64,000 nt of DNA from Aureimonas sp. SK2. Lineage in GTDB: Bacteria; Pseudomonadota; Alphaproteobacteria; Rhizobiales; Rhizobiaceae. The translations under genes were made by a program, and so were the position numbers. Positions within the stretch are counted from its first letter, which is position 1. Every line of letters starts with the position of its first letter. This document shows positions 55,196-63,035 of the stretch, piece after piece. The stretch is taken from positions 124,001 to 188,000 of the forward strand of contig NZ_JAPZDS010000009.1 in the NCBI RefSeq assembly GCF_029813115.1, in the 5' to 3' direction. The notes beneath the pieces were generated by a model that saw only the letters and a program-made list of their open reading frames with translations, had not been told where the DNA came from and ran no database searches.

Positions 55196-55219
55196 AGGAG
55201 TCTCGGGTTAGCTGAGACT
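55196..55219. repeat. GANTC palindrome, copy 9
   Basis: AGGAGTCTC, nine bases, GAGACT. Its central GGGTTAG matches copy 2 at 3081. Confidence 0.6.
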
Positions 55220-55354
55220 TTTCGGGCGCAAGATGCGAGGGCGGATTGCAACCGGGCGTTAGGGCTGCTTGGCAATCGCAACGATCGTTTACGCCTCCGA
55301 CACCACTAAAGCGCGAATACGGACAAGCCGCGGCGGGCGGTCGGAGCGAATGAA

Positions 55355-56173
55355 ATGAAGGCGATTCTCTACACAGCGGCGGCGATCATGCTCTCGCTGA
55401 CGGCGGCTGCGGCCGAAACCTGCGAAGGCCAAGGTATGGTCTGGTCTGGCAAGCAGGGCAAGAACGAGGTTCGTCTCTACACGCCGCCTTCGTCGCCCGC
55501 GGGAACCTACATTTTCGAGGGCATGACTGGCGGGAAGCCGTCGTGGCGGGTCGAAGCTGACTACGCGTGCTCCAACGGCGACGTGATTTGCTCGCTCAGC
55601 ATCCCCCTGCTGGGGGAGCGCAGCTCGTTGGATGTGGACGAGGAGTCGATCTACGAAGGGGGCAGCCCCAAGTACCTGATCTTCGCGAACCTCAGCCAGC
55701 ACGTCGCGTACGCCCAGCGCTCGGGAGGTGCCGTTCAGATCAAACGTTATGACAAGAAGGCGTCCGGCGAGACTGTCGCGCTGCCGAACTCGTATGCGTT
55801 CAAGGGGTGCGGCTCGCCGCCCGAACGCCGAGCGTTTTCAGCAACAACAACATTCTCGAAGTCCAACCCGTTCGATGGCCTTTGGCGCCATCCCGAGAGC
55901 TCGTGCGAGTTCGCCGATGCCGACAACGGCCCGGCCATGAGGATCAAGGGACGCGATCTGGGAATGCTTGAGAGCGGATGCCGGATCGGGAAGGTACGAC
56001 ACGGCAAGTCGTCGACCAAAGCGGACATGGTCTGCCAAGGCTACGACATGGAATGGAAGGAGACGATCGAGCGGATCCACCGGACAGGGGAGATCCGGAA
56101 GGGGAACGCCGAGGACGGAATCTACCCCTTCGTTCTATGCGACAAGGACAACGGCTCCGCTTTCCAACGGTAG
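55355..56173 (+). CDS. Secreted protein, 272 aa
   Basis: ATG at 55355 starts a Sec signal peptide (MKAILYTAAAIMLSLTAAAA, cleavage AAA-E). The mature part has about eight Cys, some in pairs (CSNGDVIC, CRIGKVRHG, MVCQGYD), suggesting disulfides, and two similar halves each with a beta-rich, Trp-containing core. No family recognised. Codon use is less GC-biased, typical of acquired cargo. It probably acts in the periplasm of the lysogen. Confidence 0.65.
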   Translation: MKAILYTAAAIMLSLTAAAAETCEGQGMVWSGKQGKNEVRLYTPPSSPAGTYIFEGMTGGKPSWRVEADYACSNGDVICSLSIPLLGERSSLDVDEESIYEGGSPKYLIFANLSQHVAYAQRSGGAVQIKRYDKKASGETVALPNSYAFKGCGSPPERRAFSATTTFSKSNPFDGLWRHPESSCEFADADNGPAMRIKGRDLGMLESGCRIGKVRHGKSSTKADMVCQGYDMEWKETIERIHRTGEIRKGNAEDGIYPFVLCDKDNGSAFQR

Positions 56174-56280
56174 GCAGCGGCCGTAGTTGTCGGTGGCGAG
56201 GCAGACAAAGGAACTTATAGCTTCCAGTCCTCCCACGCGGCGACCACGGGTTGCACGACGAGGTCGGGGCGCGCGGTCGC

Positions 56281-56418
56281 TCACGAGTCCACGTTGTCGA
56301 GGAAGTGCTCGCCATAGCCGTTCTTGAACATGAGTTCGCCGTCGTAGACGAGCGAACCGGGCGGGCATTCGCCGAGTGGGCAAGTCCAGCCGCCCGGATT
56401 GAGGACGAGGCGCCTCAC
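56281..56418 (-). CDS. Small protein, 45 aa, with a possible interrupted 66-aa original
   Basis: GTG at 56418 overlaps the stop of the 56415 gene (GTGA). It reads MRRLVLNPGGWTCPLGECPP and then GSLVYDGELMFKNGYGEHFL before a TGA. After that TGA the same frame continues to a TAA at 56215 with a protein-like ending, DLVVQPVVAAWEDWKL. Either the stop is a recent nonsense mutation or the TGA is read through at low level. The Cys pair (CPLGEC) may bind metal. Confidence 0.5.
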   Translation of the reverse strand: MRRLVLNPGGWTCPLGECPPGSLVYDGELMFKNGYGEHFLDNVDS

Positions 56419-56876
56419 GACGAACGCTCCGCCGCGAGCGCAGCCGAGGCATAGTCACGCATCTGCTGCGCCGAGTAGTGGCCCTCGTGGCGCACGCCAT
56501 AACCGCCAACCGGAGGAAGCAGCGGCAACTCCTCCCGCTGGCGGTGGCGGCGTTCCATCTGGGCCAACTGCTCGGGAATGTGGATCACTTGGGGAGCGGC
56601 GAGGTCACGCCGGACGTCGGGCACGTCGGCGTAAGCGAACCGCGCCGCCTCCTCCACGTGGGCGCCCACGAGGTCCGCCGCCTCCTGCTGCTCGATGTAC
56701 GCCACGATGAGGCAGTCGTCGTCGTAGTCCGGCCGGGTCGGGATCGAGAACCTCGGGCCGACGTCGTAGCTTTGCCGCTCGCCGTCGCGCCCGAAGCTGC
56801 CGGCAATGAGGCGGCGGGCGACGTCGCGGGCCTCGGCGTGGGAGATCGTGCGGGTGGTGTTCGGGGACTGGGTCAT
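56415..56876 (-). CDS. Hypothetical protein, 153 aa
   Basis: ATG at 56876 overlaps the preceding stop (ATGA). Begins MTQSPNTTRTISHAEARDVA. Acidic patches (RPDYDDDCLIVAYIEQQEAA) and a helical C-terminus with MERRHRQREELPLLPP. No family recognised. Member of the long overlapping operon led by 60411. Confidence 0.6.
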   Translation of the reverse strand: MTQSPNTTRTISHAEARDVARRLIAGSFGRDGERQSYDVGPRFSIPTRPDYDDDCLIVAYIEQQEAADLVGAHVEEAARFAYADVPDVRRDLAAPQVIHIPEQLAQMERRHRQREELPLLPPVGGYGVRHEGHYSAQQMRDYASAALAAERSS

Positions 56877-57091
56877 CGCGGAAACCTGCCTCTGAAGAAG
56901 TCGTCGAGTGCGTCGGGGCGGCTGCCGAGGGCCACGTCGAGGACGCGGCGTGCATCGCGAGCGCGGTCCGCTAGCTTGTCGCGGACGCGCTCGGCTCGAT
57001 CGACGGCAGCCTCCGCCCGCACGGGATCCGCGCGGGCGGCATCGAGGTCGGCGGCGAGGCTGGCGAGGGTGCGGGTGTGGAGGACGTTCAT
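56873..57091 (-). CDS. Small helical protein, 72 aa
   Basis: ATG at 57091 overlaps the PP-loop gene stop (ATGA). A single long amphipathic helix region (LASLAADLDAARADPVRAEA, then AVDRAERVRDKLADRARDAR), likely a coiled coil, ends in FFRGRFPR. It is of helper-protein size and may partner the PP-loop protein. Confidence 0.55.
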   Translation of the reverse strand: MNVLHTRTLASLAADLDAARADPVRAEAAVDRAERVRDKLADRARDARRVLDVALGSRPDALDDFFRGRFPR

Positions 57092-57927
57092 GCCGCCACT
57101 CCTGCGTTCTCGGCTGTCTTCTCGCAGCCCCGACAGAATGGCATGCCTGGCCTGTCGGTATTCGAGGGCGAGACGACCCTCGCAACTCTAGCACCGCCGG
57201 CGGGGGGCTTGCCTTCCCAGCCCCACTCGTGGCCGGCCGCCCGCACCTCGCCCTCGAGGCTCTCGAGGTAGTCGGCCGTCCGGGGGCAGGCGAGCCGGAC
57301 CAGCGCCTTCTCGCCGCGATGCGCGTAGGCCCCGCAGAGGCACTCGCCCGACATGCCGAGCGTCTCGGCGACGGGGTTCCGCGCGACGCCGTGCGCGCGC
57401 AGGTAGTCCATGAACTGCGTCTTGGACCACCAGTAGAGCGGGTTGACCCACATCTGCGAGCCGACGAAATTGATGTTCCGTTCGCCGTAGCCCATCCGGA
57501 CCATAGACTCGTCGTGATAGATCCCGGTCGCGATCAGGACCTTGTCCGCACGCTTCTGCTTCGCGCGCTTGACCAGCAGCCGGACCGGGCGCTCCTTGAG
57601 GCGGCTGTACATCTTGCGGTGATGGCCGGGGCCGGGGAAGCTGTACTGGAGGACCATCTCGCGGTAGTCCTGGCCGCAGTCCTCCTTCGCGCGGATCTCG
57701 TCCAGCGGCCAGCCGTACTTCGCGCAAGTCCGGCGCACGAACTCGCGCGTCGCCTCAATGCCGATGCCCGTGTTCGCGTGAAAGACCCGGCAGCCGGGCA
57801 CGTTGGTCATCATCCAGTGCGCGGTCGCCAGCGAGGTGTCGCCGCCCGACATCGCCGCGTAGATCGCGACGGGCCTGTGCGACATCGCCTCGGCGATGAT
57901 GTCCTCGGGAGCGCGGGCGGCGTTCAT
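57088..57927 (-). CDS. PP-loop ATPase of the PAPS reductase family, 279 aa
   Basis: ATG at 57927 overlaps the previous stop. The PP-loop is MSGGDTSLA (26-34), a permuted-looking SGGxDS, then CRVFHANTGIGIEATREFVR, the usual adenylate pocket. The C-terminal half has a CLCGAY pair and a final CRGC, forming a likely zinc or Fe-S site. Family members in phages are linked to sulfur transfer or nucleotide and DNA modification (DndC-like, queuosine-pathway-like), not always to sulfate assimilation. The operon context suggests DNA or tRNA modification. Confidence 0.8.
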   Translation of the reverse strand: MNAARAPEDIIAEAMSHRPVAIYAAMSGGDTSLATAHWMMTNVPGCRVFHANTGIGIEATREFVRRTCAKYGWPLDEIRAKEDCGQDYREMVLQYSFPGPGHHRKMYSRLKERPVRLLVKRAKQKRADKVLIATGIYHDESMVRMGYGERNINFVGSQMWVNPLYWWSKTQFMDYLRAHGVARNPVAETLGMSGECLCGAYAHRGEKALVRLACPRTADYLESLEGEVRAAGHEWGWEGKPPAGGARVARVVSPSNTDRPGMPFCRGCEKTAENAGVAA

Positions 57928-58394
57928 GGCGACACCTGCTTTCCCAGCTCCTGCGAGCCGAAGCCCCCGGCCCACGCCATCCAGATCGTCTCGCGGGAAT
58001 GCCGGGTCGTGAGGAACTCCCCGTCGCAGACCTCCCCGCGCACGACGTGCAGCTCACCCTTCGGGATGGGCATCCCCGACCAGTGGTCCCGGTGCTCCCA
58101 CCGGCCGCGCACGACCTTCGACGACAGCACGCGGACGTCGCCGTCGTCGCCCTCGAAAGGCTCGACCGACAGCAGCTCGTCGTCCGTCAGCAGGGCCGCG
58201 CGGCGCCGGATCTCGTCGAGGAGGCCGGGGATGTAGACGCCCGCCTCGGCGGCTTCGGCGAGTTCGAAGTCGTCCATTTCGGGCGGCGGGATATCCGTCT
58301 CGAACTCCTCAGCCTCGGCAACCGCCTCTGGCGACGCAGAGGCGGCCACCACCATGAGGGCGGCGAGCTGCTCAGGAGTGGGGGCGGCGGTCAT
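57924..58394 (-). CDS. Hypothetical protein, 156 aa
   Basis: ATG at 58394 overlaps the upstream stop (ATGA). Acidic N-terminal half (FETDIPPPEMDDFELAEAAE), then an all-beta C-terminal half (DVRVLSSKVVRGRWEHRDHW and TTRHSRETIWMAWAGGFG). No family recognised. Directly upstream of the PP-loop gene and coupled to it. Confidence 0.6.
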   Translation of the reverse strand: MTAAPTPEQLAALMVVAASASPEAVAEAEEFETDIPPPEMDDFELAEAAEAGVYIPGLLDEIRRRAALLTDDELLSVEPFEGDDGDVRVLSSKVVRGRWEHRDHWSGMPIPKGELHVVRGEVCDGEFLTTRHSRETIWMAWAGGFGSQELGKQVSP

Positions 58395-59161
58395 GCGGCC
58401 TCCGTCACGGCCTCGAGGCGATCGACGGATCTGGTGAAGTCGAAGTAGCCTCTGACCGCGTCCTCGACCGCGTGGAACTTATCCTCCGCGACCTGCAACC
58501 GGGCCTCGGCGGCATTCAGCCTCACCACCGCTTCCGAGCGGGAGATACTCATTTCAACGAACGCCGCGTGCAGTTCCTCCCACTCGACGCCGGAACGGCC
58601 TGCACGGGCTTCCGAAGCACGTGCGCGGGCGGTGGCGGTCTCAAGGGCGGCCTCCGCCAGCACGGCGCGCTGGTCGAGACGGCAGAGCTGCATGACCAGC
58701 ATGCCGACGCCGTCCTGTGTCGACCGGAGGCGCACCCAGACGTTCCCGTTGCCTTCGACATCGCCGATGGGGACGACGGTCTCGCAAGAGAACTCGTCGG
58801 CGCGAAGACCGCAGACGATCTCGTGCGCGTCGTGGGCGGTGCGCTCGGCGGCCTCGGCGCGAGAGAGGGCGGCGTCGAGGTCGCTCGTCAGCCGGGCGAC
58901 GTCCTTCTCCCGAAGGCGGCGCTCGCCTTCCACATGCCGAAGCTTGGCCTCCGCCTGAAGCGCGCGCTCCTCCAGCCGAGCGATGTGCCCCCGGATCTCC
59001 TCGATGCCGTTCCAAGTCGACCGGACCCTGACGGGGAAGCGGTCGCCGTCGAAGGGGATCGCAGCCTCGAAGCTGAAATCGATGATGCCTGGGTTCTGGG
59101 CGACTTCCTGCGCGCCGTAGAGGACGCGCTTGGGGTCGGCGATGGTCGATGCGCCGGACAT
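58391..59161 (-). CDS. Coiled-coil protein with internal duplication, 256 aa
   Basis: ATG at 59161 overlaps the previous stop (TGATG). Two units align: FEAAIPFDGDRFPVRVRSTW and onward to RLEERALQAEA, and CETVVPIGDVEGNGNVWVRL and onward to RLDQRAVLAEA. Each is a beta hairpin ending RSTxDG/NG followed by a long coiled coil. The protein thus has two repeats of about 110 residues. Function unknown; a filamentous or scaffolding protein of phage early genes is possible. Confidence 0.6.
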   Translation of the reverse strand: MSGASTIADPKRVLYGAQEVAQNPGIIDFSFEAAIPFDGDRFPVRVRSTWNGIEEIRGHIARLEERALQAEAKLRHVEGERRLREKDVARLTSDLDAALSRAEAAERTAHDAHEIVCGLRADEFSCETVVPIGDVEGNGNVWVRLRSTQDGVGMLVMQLCRLDQRAVLAEAALETATARARASEARAGRSGVEWEELHAAFVEMSISRSEAVVRLNAAEARLQVAEDKFHAVEDAVRGYFDFTRSVDRLEAVTEAA

Positions 59162-60411
59162 CAGCGGAAACCTCCGGCGCTCTTCGCGCTGGCAAGTGCC
59201 TTGCGCAGGTCGTCGATGACGCTGGCGGCGGCTGTCGTCTCGAAGGTGTTGCCGCCGTACGTCAGCCGCACCTTAGACCCTTCGACCGACACGGTCGCGC
59301 CGTCGCTGGAGACGGCGAAGGGCGCCGCGCCCTCGATCGCGGCAGCCGCCAGCGCGTCTACGGGATCGACGGCCGTCATCGGGAACTCGCCGACGACGGC
59401 TGCCGCGACCAGAGTGTCGATGTCTAGCCCCGGCTCGACCGGGCCACCGTCGTCCTGTGCTGCGTCGGACACGTCCGACGCCGTTTCGCCCTCGGTCGCC
59501 GCCAGCCGCGCGGCGATCAACGGCCACGCGTTGAGGACGCCCGCGATGAAGTTGGCCGCCGCGCCGTCGAAGCCAGCCTTCTGGCCGGCGATGCCCTGGC
59601 AGAGGCGGACAGGCCAGTGATGCTTGTCCGTTGGGTCGGTGTCGAGCTGACGAACCTCCCAGCCGGCCGAGTGCAGGATGGCGTCGTACGGCCCGGCCGG
59701 AATCCCCGCGAAGGCGGCGTTCAGTGCTTCGAGGTCGACCTCGCTGTCGTCGGTCGCGACAACGCCCGTGAAGGCTGCGCGGAAGGCGGCGTCCCGGCGG
59801 GCCGTGGCGAGGAGTTCGGCGTACTCGGCGTTGGGCAGCGTAATCGTGTCTTCGCGCACGAGCTCGGCCGCCTTGCACTCCGCGATCAGGGCCTCAGCGT
59901 GGGCCTTACGGTGCTTCAGCTCGGCGAGCGACGGCACCGCCTCAAGCGCAGAGCGCGAAATGAACCCGGCCGACGGACCGCTCCCGACGACCGGACCTTC
60001 GCGCAGCCCCTCGTCACCGTCGTCGCCCTCGATGTCGTCGAACTCGCCCACGTTGGCCGCCCATTCCTCGTTAACCGACTCGATGGTGGCGAGAGCAGCA
60101 TCCCGGGTGCGCTCGATCGCGTCCCGCACCGCATACCCGACATCGTCGTCGCGGAGGGCCGCTGGGGTGTACGAGGACTCGCTGCGGCGGAGCACGGTCG
60201 TCGTGTGCAGCGGGCTGTCGCCGTAAACCGTGTAGACGGTCGCGCCGACGCGGACGGTAATGTCGTCGTCGGTGACCGTGATATCCGGCGCGTCGAGGCC
60301 GTACGACCCTTCGTACACCTGCTTGCGCACCATCGCCGCCTGCTCGGCATCGAGCACCAGCCCGGCGTCGGTCACGATCTTGTCGCGCTTGATCTGCTTC
60401 TTCTTCGGCAT
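59161..60411 (-). CDS. Hypothetical early-operon protein, 416 aa
   Basis: ATG at 60411 follows GGGGGAGACGGCT. The basic N-terminus (MPKKKQIKRDKIVTDAGLVL) could bind nucleic acid. A beta domain (DITVTDDDITVRVGATVYTV) and a long helical part follow, then a C-terminal repeat of beta hairpins (TVSVEGSKVRLTYGGNTFET). No family recognised. Its class A promoter is about 120 bp upstream, leaving a 5' leader. It heads a seven-gene overlapping operon reaching 56281. Confidence 0.6.
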   Translation of the reverse strand: MPKKKQIKRDKIVTDAGLVLDAEQAAMVRKQVYEGSYGLDAPDITVTDDDITVRVGATVYTVYGDSPLHTTTVLRRSESSYTPAALRDDDVGYAVRDAIERTRDAALATIESVNEEWAANVGEFDDIEGDDGDEGLREGPVVGSGPSAGFISRSALEAVPSLAELKHRKAHAEALIAECKAAELVREDTITLPNAEYAELLATARRDAAFRAAFTGVVATDDSEVDLEALNAAFAGIPAGPYDAILHSAGWEVRQLDTDPTDKHHWPVRLCQGIAGQKAGFDGAAANFIAGVLNAWPLIAARLAATEGETASDVSDAAQDDGGPVEPGLDIDTLVAAAVVGEFPMTAVDPVDALAAAAIEGAAPFAVSSDGATVSVEGSKVRLTYGGNTFETTAAASVIDDLRKALASAKSAGGFR

Positions 60412-60531
60412 AGCCGTCTCCCCCGTCAGCCCTCCTTCGGGTTCCTCCCGGGGTGCCCCGGCCGCGCACGACTGCGACCGGGGCGGGGGAGAGCCGGGAA
60501 GGGGAAGGAGAACCACGACCCGGCACCCACG

Positions 60532-60560
60532 ATGCTGGGTGCCGGCGGAGCGGGGCGCAA
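60532..60560 (-). promoter_or_regulatory. Class A promoter for the 60411 operon
   Basis: TTGCGC (60560-60555), 17-bp spacer with GCCGGC, CAGCAT (60537-60532). A second CCGCCGGCGG motif stands upstream. Confidence 0.55.
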
Positions 60561-60599
60561 ACCGCCGGCGGGCGGATCGCGCCAAATCCGTTGACCGGA

Positions 60600-60908
60600 C
60601 TAGGCGGGGCCTGGGGAAGTTTTTTCGCGGGCGAGGAAGGCGGGGAGCATCGCGCCGGCGGCGGCGTACATGAGCACGCCATCGCGCAGCATGATGTCGG
60701 ATTCGTAGAGATAGCCGCCGAGCCGGGCCATGGCCCATTCGTCCGTGCCGACCTCCTCGATCGCCTTTTCGACGCCGCTCGACAGCTCGAGATAGGCGTG
60801 GTGCAGCACGGCGACCGCCAGCCGGGTGTCCTCGGCGGGGACGTACTCGCCCGCTTCCAGGCGTCGGATCACGGAGCTGACGGAGTAGAGCACGGGCGTG
60901 GTCCTCAA
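60600..60908 (-). CDS. Hypothetical protein, 102 aa
   Basis: TTG at 60908 overlaps the upstream stop (TTGA). All-helical: LYSVSSVIRRLEAGEYVPAE, LAVAVLHHAYLELSSGVEKA, with a hydrophobic C-terminal segment (DGVLMYAAAGAMLPAFLA). It may be weakly membrane-attached. No family recognised. Last gene of the 62082 operon. Confidence 0.6.
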   Translation of the reverse strand: MRTTPVLYSVSSVIRRLEAGEYVPAEDTRLAVAVLHHAYLELSSGVEKAIEEVGTDEWAMARLGGYLYESDIMLRDGVLMYAAAGAMLPAFLAREKTSPGPA

Positions 60909-61201
60909 TGCAGGGTGCGGGCTTCGCCCTCGGGCGCGTCGTCCGGCTCCCAGAGGAGGTCCGAGATCTCCGCGAGCGCGTCCGGATGGAGACGGACCGA
61001 GGGTACATCGCCGGCGGACTTGGCGACGCCTTCAAGTTCGGCGACGGCCGCGCGGACGCGGCGCTCGGCCCCGGTGCGCAGCGCGTGCTCGCGGAGCCAG
61101 CCCGCGAGGAGGAGGACGGCGACCGCGGTGCCGGGGCTGCCGGAGATGAGGGCGGCGCCGGAGGTAGCGAGGGTCGCCGCGAGGAGGAGGCGTCGGGTCA
61201 T
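60905..61201 (-). CDS. Membrane protein, 98 aa
   Basis: ATG at 61201 overlaps the preceding stop (ATGA). Residues 3-36 hold two close hydrophobic stretches (RRLLLAATLATSGAALISGS, PGTAVAVLLLAGWL), a hairpin-like anchor with a short loop. The cytoplasmic part is acidic. Possibly an exclusion or holin-like protein; no family recognised. Confidence 0.6.
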   Translation of the reverse strand: MTRRLLLAATLATSGAALISGSPGTAVAVLLLAGWLREHALRTGAERRVRAAVAELEGVAKSAGDVPSVRLHPDALAEISDLLWEPDDAPEGEARTLH

Positions 61202-62082
61202 TCGGTGCCCGGTCCGAGTTCGATGTTCCGCACGCGCTGCTCGAGGTCCTGGTAGAACCTAGTCAGCGTCGACATGCCGCCCTCCTGCTTCTTTACCCTG
61301 TCCTCAAGGCTTTCGAGGCGAGGCGCGAATTGCGTCTCGATGACGTTCAGTATGTCGGTCAGGCGGCGGTGGAACTCGCGGATCGCTTCAAACATGCTCC
61401 AGCTCAAGCCGGGCACTTCGTCGGACGCGATGTTGTCGTTGACCCACTCGCTCACGCTCTCGGTCAGGCCGGGACCGCCGAAGCGGCCGTACACGGCCTC
61501 GCGGAAGTCAATCAGGACGTCGAGGATGGACATCTCCGCGTCCCGCAGGACCTGCGTGGCCTGGGTCATCCCGGCGTCGCCGAAGACGACGGCATCGCCG
61601 TGGGTGACCGCGCGGATGTCCCCTAGGGACGTCTGGAGGTCCGGCCCGAAGAACGGGCCTTGCGTGGCGAACGGATTCTCGTCCGGCCCGCCGCCGTCCT
61701 CGGCCAGCGGGTGCAACGCGTCCGTCGGTCCCGGGGCGCCGGGGCGCGTCGGCGACGCGAAGGCCGCGCGGAGGTCCTGCACGGCGGCGAAAAGGCTCTT
61801 GAGCTGGTCGTCCTTGGCATCGGTGTACACCGTCTTGTGGTCGACCAGCGTCGGCTCGGGGACGACGCCCGGTGTGGTCGTGCCGTCCGGGTTGGTCGTC
61901 GGCGGGCCTGCCGGCGGGGGGATGACCTCGGGCAGGATGCCGCCCTCGAAGACGTCCTCGACGAAGTGGTCCGGCACACCGGACCCGCCGCCCCCGCCGG
62001 GCTGCTTCTTGTCGCGGTCGCGCCAGAGCACGGCAAGCTTCGCCGCGTCCGCCGTGCGGGAGGTCTCCATCTCGAACGGCAT
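61198..62082 (-). CDS. Hypothetical protein, 294 aa
   Basis: ATG at 62082. The N-terminal third is Pro/Gly/Thr-rich and disordered (IPPPAGPPTTNPDGTTTPGV). The middle (90-180) is mixed, and the last 100 residues form a long coiled coil (FEAIREFHRRLTDILNVIET, LESLEDRVKKQEGGMSTLTR). No membrane segment. Likely a structural or scaffold-like early protein; no family recognised. Confidence 0.6.
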   Translation of the reverse strand: MPFEMETSRTADAAKLAVLWRDRDKKQPGGGGGSGVPDHFVEDVFEGGILPEVIPPPAGPPTTNPDGTTTPGVVPEPTLVDHKTVYTDAKDDQLKSLFAAVQDLRAAFASPTRPGAPGPTDALHPLAEDGGGPDENPFATQGPFFGPDLQTSLGDIRAVTHGDAVVFGDAGMTQATQVLRDAEMSILDVLIDFREAVYGRFGGPGLTESVSEWVNDNIASDEVPGLSWSMFEAIREFHRRLTDILNVIETQFAPRLESLEDRVKKQEGGMSTLTRFYQDLEQRVRNIELGPGTE

Positions 62083-62085
62083 GCG

Positions 62086-62283
62086 TCAGCCCTCCCGCGT
62101 CTGGCGGGGGCGCAGCATCCGGTCGCGGCGCCGCGCGGCGAATCCCGGCCGGGGCGCGAGCACGATGCCGAGGCGGGTGAGGATCGCCTGGAGTTCGGCG
62201 GCGAGACGCTCGCGCTCGGCGCGGTCCTCAGCGGCGGCGATCTGGCCGGGGGACGGCGCGGGCTTCTCTGGCGTGTCGGTCAT
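62086..62283 (-). CDS. Small basic protein, 65 aa
   Basis: ATG at 62283 (MTDTPEKPAPSPGQIAAAED). Helical with basic C-terminus (FAARRRDRMLRPRQTREG). It sits three bases upstream of the 62082 start region, in the same operon. No family recognised. Confidence 0.55.
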   Translation of the reverse strand: MTDTPEKPAPSPGQIAAAEDRAERERLAAELQAILTRLGIVLAPRPGFAARRRDRMLRPRQTREG

Positions 62284-62286
62284 GGA

Positions 62287-62505
62287 TCAGGCCTCCCGGG
62301 GCGCGGCGACGGGGTGGCAGGAACCGACGGCCTGTCCGCCGCCGGCGGGGCGCAGGGCCGTCGCGATGGGCTGGGCGGCTGCTTCGCATGCGGCGGCGGA
62401 GGCGAAGCCGCTGACGGCAAGCGTCGTGCATGCGGGCGGCGGGCCGCCGGGCGTCGGCGTGGGGCAGACAGACAGGGCGAGCGTGAAGAGGGTCGAGATG
62501 AACAT
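62287..62505 (-). CDS. Secreted Cys-rich small protein, 72 aa
   Basis: ATG at 62505 follows CCGGAGGCCTCC. A short signal-like hydrophobic start (MFISTLFTLALSVCPTPTPG) precedes a mature part with four Cys. It is preceded by a class B box. The size would suit a periplasmic or lysis-related peptide; no family recognised. Confidence 0.5.
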   Translation of the reverse strand: MFISTLFTLALSVCPTPTPGGPPPACTTLAVSGFASAAACEAAAQPIATALRPAGGGQAVGSCHPVAAPREA

Positions 62506-62544
62506 GGAGGCCTCCGGTCGGTCCTCCATTGCGCCTCGCCGGCG

Positions 62545-62558
62545 GTGCAACTTTCCAG
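62545..62558 (-). promoter_or_regulatory. Class B box upstream of the 62505 gene
   Basis: Minus strand CTGGAAAGTTGCAC, identical to the lysis-operon copy at 13825. Confidence 0.55.
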
Positions 62559-62619
62559 CCACGCGGTGAGCCGGGGCAACGCTCACCGCAAGGCCGGAGT
62601 AATGCCCGTAAACCGCCCC

Positions 62620-62979
62620 CTACGCCCCCGACGGACCTTCAGAGGCCGCCCAGTAGCGGCGCTCTGCGTCAGCGCGACGGCGACGGGCCTTGGCCTCGTC
62701 CGGCAGCGTGTAGAGGGACAGCCGCTCGAAGGATTCAGCCGGGTCGAATCCCTGCTTCTTCAGGACTCCGTAGGCGGTGAGCATGAGCCGCTGGTACGAG
62801 GCCGCCTCAGGGCTGTCGGGCTTCCGTTTCGCGGCGCCCGCCATCTTCCGGACGGCGACTGCCAACGACTGGATGACGGCCCGCGTTTCCGGTGCGCCGC
62901 GCGGCGCGTCGGCTGCCGCCTTGGCCTTCAGCCGGGCGCGGTAGCGTCGCTGCTCCATCGCATGTTTCGACGTCGTCAT
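62620..62979 (-). CDS. Basic hypothetical protein, 119 aa
   Basis: ATG at 62979 (MTTSKHAMEQRRYRARLKAK). The basic N-terminus and helical body (AVIQSLAVAVRKMAGAAKRK, YQRLMLTAYGVLKKQGFDPA) suggest nucleic-acid binding. It shares an R/K-A-R-A-K-like motif with the 63431 gene. Second gene of the rightmost class A operon. No family recognised. Confidence 0.55.
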   Translation of the reverse strand: MTTSKHAMEQRRYRARLKAKAAADAPRGAPETRAVIQSLAVAVRKMAGAAKRKPDSPEAASYQRLMLTAYGVLKKQGFDPAESFERLSLYTLPDEAKARRRRADAERRYWAASEGPSGA

Positions 62980-63035
62980 CTTCCCGGCCCTCCCTCTCAC
63001 CTCGTGAGTATGGGCGGCGGGGGTGCAAGGGACGA

